NCBI GenBank assembly: GCA_910579865.1
Contig: CAJTXA010000035.1
Coordinates: forward strand, 1-23,281
Reading direction: 5' to 3'
DNA from: an uncultured Lachnospiraceae bacterium
GTDB taxonomy: Bacteria; Bacillota; Clostridia; Lachnospirales; Lachnospiraceae
Length of the DNA stretch: 23,281 bases
Positions 20,817 through 23,281 of this stretch are shown one piece after another (the first letter of the stretch is position 1; each line of letters opens with the position of its first letter). Under the pieces are notes generated by a model. It was not told where the DNA came from. It did no database searches and worked only from the letters and a program-made list of their open reading frames with translations. Made by a program: the position numbers and the translations under genes.

Positions 20817-22650
20817 AGATATTGCCCTCCTTCGCATAATCTATATGTGCCTTATCCTGCTCACGTTTTCTTGTATTACGGATATTCTTTAAATTAACAT
20901 CCGCTTGCCTGTCTGCCTTAGAAGATATTGCTTGAATATGCTCTGCCAGTTCTATTTTTGCCTGTAGGTTCTCTTCTGAAACACTTTTTACAATCTCTTT
21001 TTGGCTGTTCTGCATATCCTGTACTGCTGCCAGCGATTTTTCCTTATACCGTGATTCAATCAAATCAAACTTGATATATTTACCATTGTCAATTAACCAA
21101 ACATAAGACACATCATCAGGATTGTAGGCAGCAGTAACAGTATTGCCCTTTAGATACTGTTCCGTATACCCCTCACAATGATAACGCATACGATTGACCT
21201 TTAATCCATATCTACTGAATTTTCCCTCTGTTCTAGGCAATAATGCCAGCACCAGATTCTTTTCATCAATATCTATCAGATTAGCTCCTGCCTGTAATTT
21301 ACCCCATTCCCATATATCACTTGCATATGGCTTTACCTTTGCCGATATCATAGCATCTGTATATGGATAGTTTTCAATAATACGCTCTGAATTGTAATAC
21401 AGGATGCAACGGATTATGATTTTCTCAAAATCTGCCATAGTTAAACAACTTTGCTTCCGATAGTCCATAGCACCCCTTTTCTGAAAATCTGGCTCTATCA
21501 ATCCTTTACCTTTTAAATATGGTTTAAAATATCCCTGTATCAATCCGAAAAATCGTTCAATATAAGATTTGCACTCTGCCCTAAACGCTGGCAAATTAGT
21601 AATCGTAACGCCAAATTCAACTACTACCTGTTCAAATGTACTGCTAATGTATTCCGAACCCCTGTCTGTAACAAACTCTGCTGGTAACTGACAGCAGTTC
21701 CAATCCGATTTATCAATCAATATCCCATGTTTTTTACAATGCTCTTTCTTATCCGCTATAATATTCAGGAGCAATCCTCTAAGACTGTATATACCGCCCT
21801 CCCAACTAAGAGAATACCCCATACAAAGGCTGCTGTAGGCATCCACACAAGCTGTTAAAATTGGTCTGCCAGCCAGATTGCCAGCATTATCCACAAGGTA
21901 AATGTCGCAAATAGTAGAATCGAAAAAGCCAACGCCTACATGAGAAGCGTACTGCTGCACTCCATCCCCAAGAAGCGGTCTGTGATTCATCTGATAGTCC
22001 TTAATGCCATTTCTTGATATAAAGAATGTCTGCATATTCTTATATTTGCGATAGAAATAAGAAAACTGATTGAAGGATGGATGTCCGGGCAGCAGTTTCC
22101 CCATACCATCACAGTATTTTTCTTTGAGCATCATAGTATAGGCTGTTTTCAGGCTGTTTTTATTCTTTGTATAATAAAATTTGTTGACCGCCCACCTGAA
22201 TATCTTTTCATCTGCTGTCAGTTCCCTTTCCCCACATTGCTTTGGTGCAAGAATGGATATATCTTGATAAGCAAGATACAGGCAGAGATAATTCCTTATA
22301 GTTTGTTTGCATATATTCTTTGTTTCTGCAAGCTCTGAAATCAGTTCGTTTCTCCGTTTTTTGTTCTGAACAAATGGTAATACTCCTGCAATGACTGTAA
22401 ACCGCTCATACATTATCTTTTTACTCTTTGCATCCAGTGATTCCTTATCCACAATCTCATACCCTGATAATCCAGTTAAAACATCCTCTCCACATTCTCT
22501 AAAATCCTTAAAATACCCTGAATCATACCATTTCGGCATAACCAACCTGATACAATCAATCGCAAATATTTTTTCAATATCAATCGCCAATACCCTGTAC
22601 AGCTCCATATCTTTATCCGTTTTCTTATGCAGAAGGCTATTTATCCTCAT
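20809..22650 (-). CDS. tnsB: TnsB-like DDE transposase
   Basis: The 613-residue protein contains the integrase-type catalytic core: Asp244 (VGFFDSTICDIYLVD), Asp329 (EFVTDRGSEYIS) and Glu365 (ECKSYIERFFGLIQGYF), with 35 residues between the last two. N-terminal helix-turn-helix segments (ISELAETKNICKQTIRNYLC) should bind the ends, and a beta-barrel and basic C-terminal tail follow. The size and family match Tn7 TnsB, which makes the 3' end breaks and joins. Start ATG at 22650 overlaps the tnsA end; a TTG at 22653 is closer to the GGAGG but weaker. Gene order A-B-C-Q is intact and uninterrupted. Substrate ends are discussed under the repeats. Confidence 0.9.
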   Translation of the reverse strand: MRINSLLHKKTDKDMELYRVLAIDIEKIFAIDCIRLVMPKWYDSGYFKDFRECGEDVLTGLSGYEIVDKESLDAKSKKIMYERFTVIAGVLPFVQNKKRRNELISELAETKNICKQTIRNYLCLYLAYQDISILAPKQCGERELTADEKIFRWAVNKFYYTKNKNSLKTAYTMMLKEKYCDGMGKLLPGHPSFNQFSYFYRKYKNMQTFFISRNGIKDYQMNHRPLLGDGVQQYASHVGVGFFDSTICDIYLVDNAGNLAGRPILTACVDAYSSLCMGYSLSWEGGIYSLRGLLLNIIADKKEHCKKHGILIDKSDWNCCQLPAEFVTDRGSEYISSTFEQVVVEFGVTITNLPAFRAECKSYIERFFGLIQGYFKPYLKGKGLIEPDFQKRGAMDYRKQSCLTMADFEKIIIRCILYYNSERIIENYPYTDAMISAKVKPYASDIWEWGKLQAGANLIDIDEKNLVLALLPRTEGKFSRYGLKVNRMRYHCEGYTEQYLKGNTVTAAYNPDDVSYVWLIDNGKYIKFDLIESRYKEKSLAAVQDMQNSQKEIVKSVSEENLQAKIELAEHIQAISSKADRQADVNLKNIRNTRKREQDKAHIDYAKEGNIYE

Positions 22651-22984
22651 CAATTACAATCCTCCAATCCGATACATTGTGCTTCAACCAGTAGTTTCTT
22701 GATAAATCAAGCAGCTTTACAGTTAATGGCTTCATCAAGTGGCTTCTTGATACACACTCACATACCATCATTTCACCGCTCTTTTTCTCACAGACAAAAT
22801 CAGAGGTATATTCACCTTCTGCCAATCCCTCTAGCAGTACATTACACCTAAAACCTGTTATTTCATCATTTGCTTGCAGCATATCCGCACACGCAAATTG
22901 AACAGTATCATAGGTTCGGCACACACTCTGGCACTTTGACAGACTTCTTTTCGTACATCTTCCCTTGTAATTTTTCTTTCTCAT
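22637..22984 (-). CDS. tnsA: Compact TnsA-like endonuclease
   Basis: The 115-residue protein corresponds to the TnsA catalytic domain only. The YTSDFVCEKK strand carries the catalytic Asp, and GEMMVCECVSRSHLMKP carries the conserved Glu. The stretch PLTVKLLDLSRNYWLKHNVS with DWRIVID completes the fold. Tn7 TnsA is more than twice as long and has a C-terminal domain that binds TnsC; here that part is missing, so contact with TnsC must differ. It cuts the 5' ends so that the element moves by cut-and-paste. The ATG at 22984 lies 7 bases after AAAGG; upstream in-frame ATG at 23005 has no site. First gene of the operon. Confidence 0.75.
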   Translation of the reverse strand: MRKKNYKGRCTKRSLSKCQSVCRTYDTVQFACADMLQANDEITGFRCNVLLEGLAEGEYTSDFVCEKKSGEMMVCECVSRSHLMKPLTVKLLDLSRNYWLKHNVSDWRIVIDEDK

Positions 22985-23005
22985 AGAATCACCTTTCTTT
23001 GACAA

Positions 23006-23204
23006 ATTGCAGACAGATTAGTTACCCCAAAAATTTCCCAAATCCGTTTTGATTTCCCCAAAAAATTCCCAAAAACGCAAATCTGGGAGATTTTTAGGGA
23101 TTTGGCTTCAAATTTGGGAAACAGCAATAGCCTGAAACCATTGATTTTACTGGATTCTTATGCAGCAGTTCAATTTCCCCAAAAACAGAATCAAAAAAAT
23201 ACTA
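23006..23204. repeat. CCCCAAAAA-type repeat cluster upstream of tnsA
   Basis: CCCCAAAAATTTCCC (23025-23039) is followed by AAATCC. CCCCAAAAAATTCCC (23056-23070) is followed by AAAAACGC. ATTTCCCCAAAAA recurs at 23173-23185. Inverted relatives GGGAGATTTTTAGGGATTTGG (22-base period of G runs, 23085-23105) and AAATTTGGGAAA (23111-23122) lie between. Such arrays of 20-base units next to tnsA are expected of TnsB binding sites, but they do not resemble the 276 end. The last copy is followed by ACA at 23185-23187, a possible transposon terminus. They may also be operators of the tns promoter. Confidence 0.5.
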
Positions 23205-23281
23205 TGTCACGCAAAAAATGATTTTCGCTTTTTCACTCTCAAAAAATGCAAATCCACTTTCGCATTTACAAGTCCAATTTG
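23205..23281 (+). repeat. 77-bp direct repeat, copy 2, at the right edge
   Basis: Identical to 276-352 and cut off by the window edge, so the real repeat may be longer. It points rightwards, away from tnsA. A repeat of exactly 77 bases at a sequence edge is what an assembler with word length 77 leaves when it meets a duplicated sequence. Confidence 0.95.

Noticed and set aside
18106..23005. CRISPR-guided transposon
   Set aside because: No cas genes and no spaced repeat array in the window, and the TniQ is TnsD-sized.
276..23281. 77-base repeats as attL and attR of a site-specific integrase
   Set aside because: No tyrosine or large serine integrase is present, and the repeat begins at a transposon-type TGT terminus with internal units. 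The window-edge coincidence favours an assembly break. Not fully excluded.

Overview
This is an AT-rich window that reads like a gut Clostridia/Lachnospiraceae chromosome: strong GGAGG ribosome-binding sites, TTGACA/TATAAT-type promoters, U-tract terminators, XRE repressors and an ArdC antirestriction protein. No rRNA, tRNA or CRISPR array is visible. The taxonomic guess rests on gene style only.

Layout. Positions 1-275 are flank: the start of a leftward type I restriction hsdR-like gene with its promoter, then a rightward terminator hairpin. At 276 a Tn7-style end begins (TGTCACGC..., with two internal repeat units). A diverged inverted copy of it ends at 889 (...GCATGACA), so 276-889 looks like a non-coding miniature element with terminal inverted repeats. 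From 958 to about 16140 lies cargo resembling a decayed plasmid or integrative element. It holds a two-TM orphan protein, a four-gene leftward operon of unrecognised genes (5855-2085), an HU-like protein, a small serine recombinase with repeats upstream, an Fst/par-like type I toxin-antitoxin locus, two ribbon-helix-helix-type proteins, an HNH nuclease, a ParB-like gene lacking its front, several small proteins, ArdC, a zinc-ribbon membrane protein and two XRE repressors. There is no relaxase, secretion system or replication initiator.

The right part (18106-22984) is a compact leftward Tn7-like transposition operon, tnsA-tnsB-tnsC-tniQ/tnsD, with overlapping genes. Downstream, in the place tnsE has in Tn7, sits an unassigned protein with an OLD-like TOPRIM signature and a zinc finger (16449-17885), reading from its own promoter. 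Between it and tniQ is a 119-bp non-coding insertion with 9-bp inverted ends and a perfect 9-bp target duplication that overlaps the tniQ stop codon.

Upstream of tnsA is a cluster of CCCCAAAAA-type repeats (candidate TnsB sites), and the window then ends exactly inside a second, identical, same-orientation copy of the 276-352 sequence (77 bp). That is what a short-read assembly produces when a contig runs into a repeat. The sequence therefore indicates a second copy of the 276 end right of tnsA: a second miniature element, a tandem element, or a circular form. The true outer ends of the tns transposon cannot be settled from this window.

Working model (inference): TnsA and TnsB cut and join, TnsC regulates, and TniQ/TnsD chooses the target. 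The cargo carries stability functions (toxin-antitoxin, resolvase, ParB remnant), anti-restriction (ArdC) and at least two orphan modules (the TOPRIM protein and the 5855-2085 operon) that are the best candidates for undescribed defence or maintenance systems.
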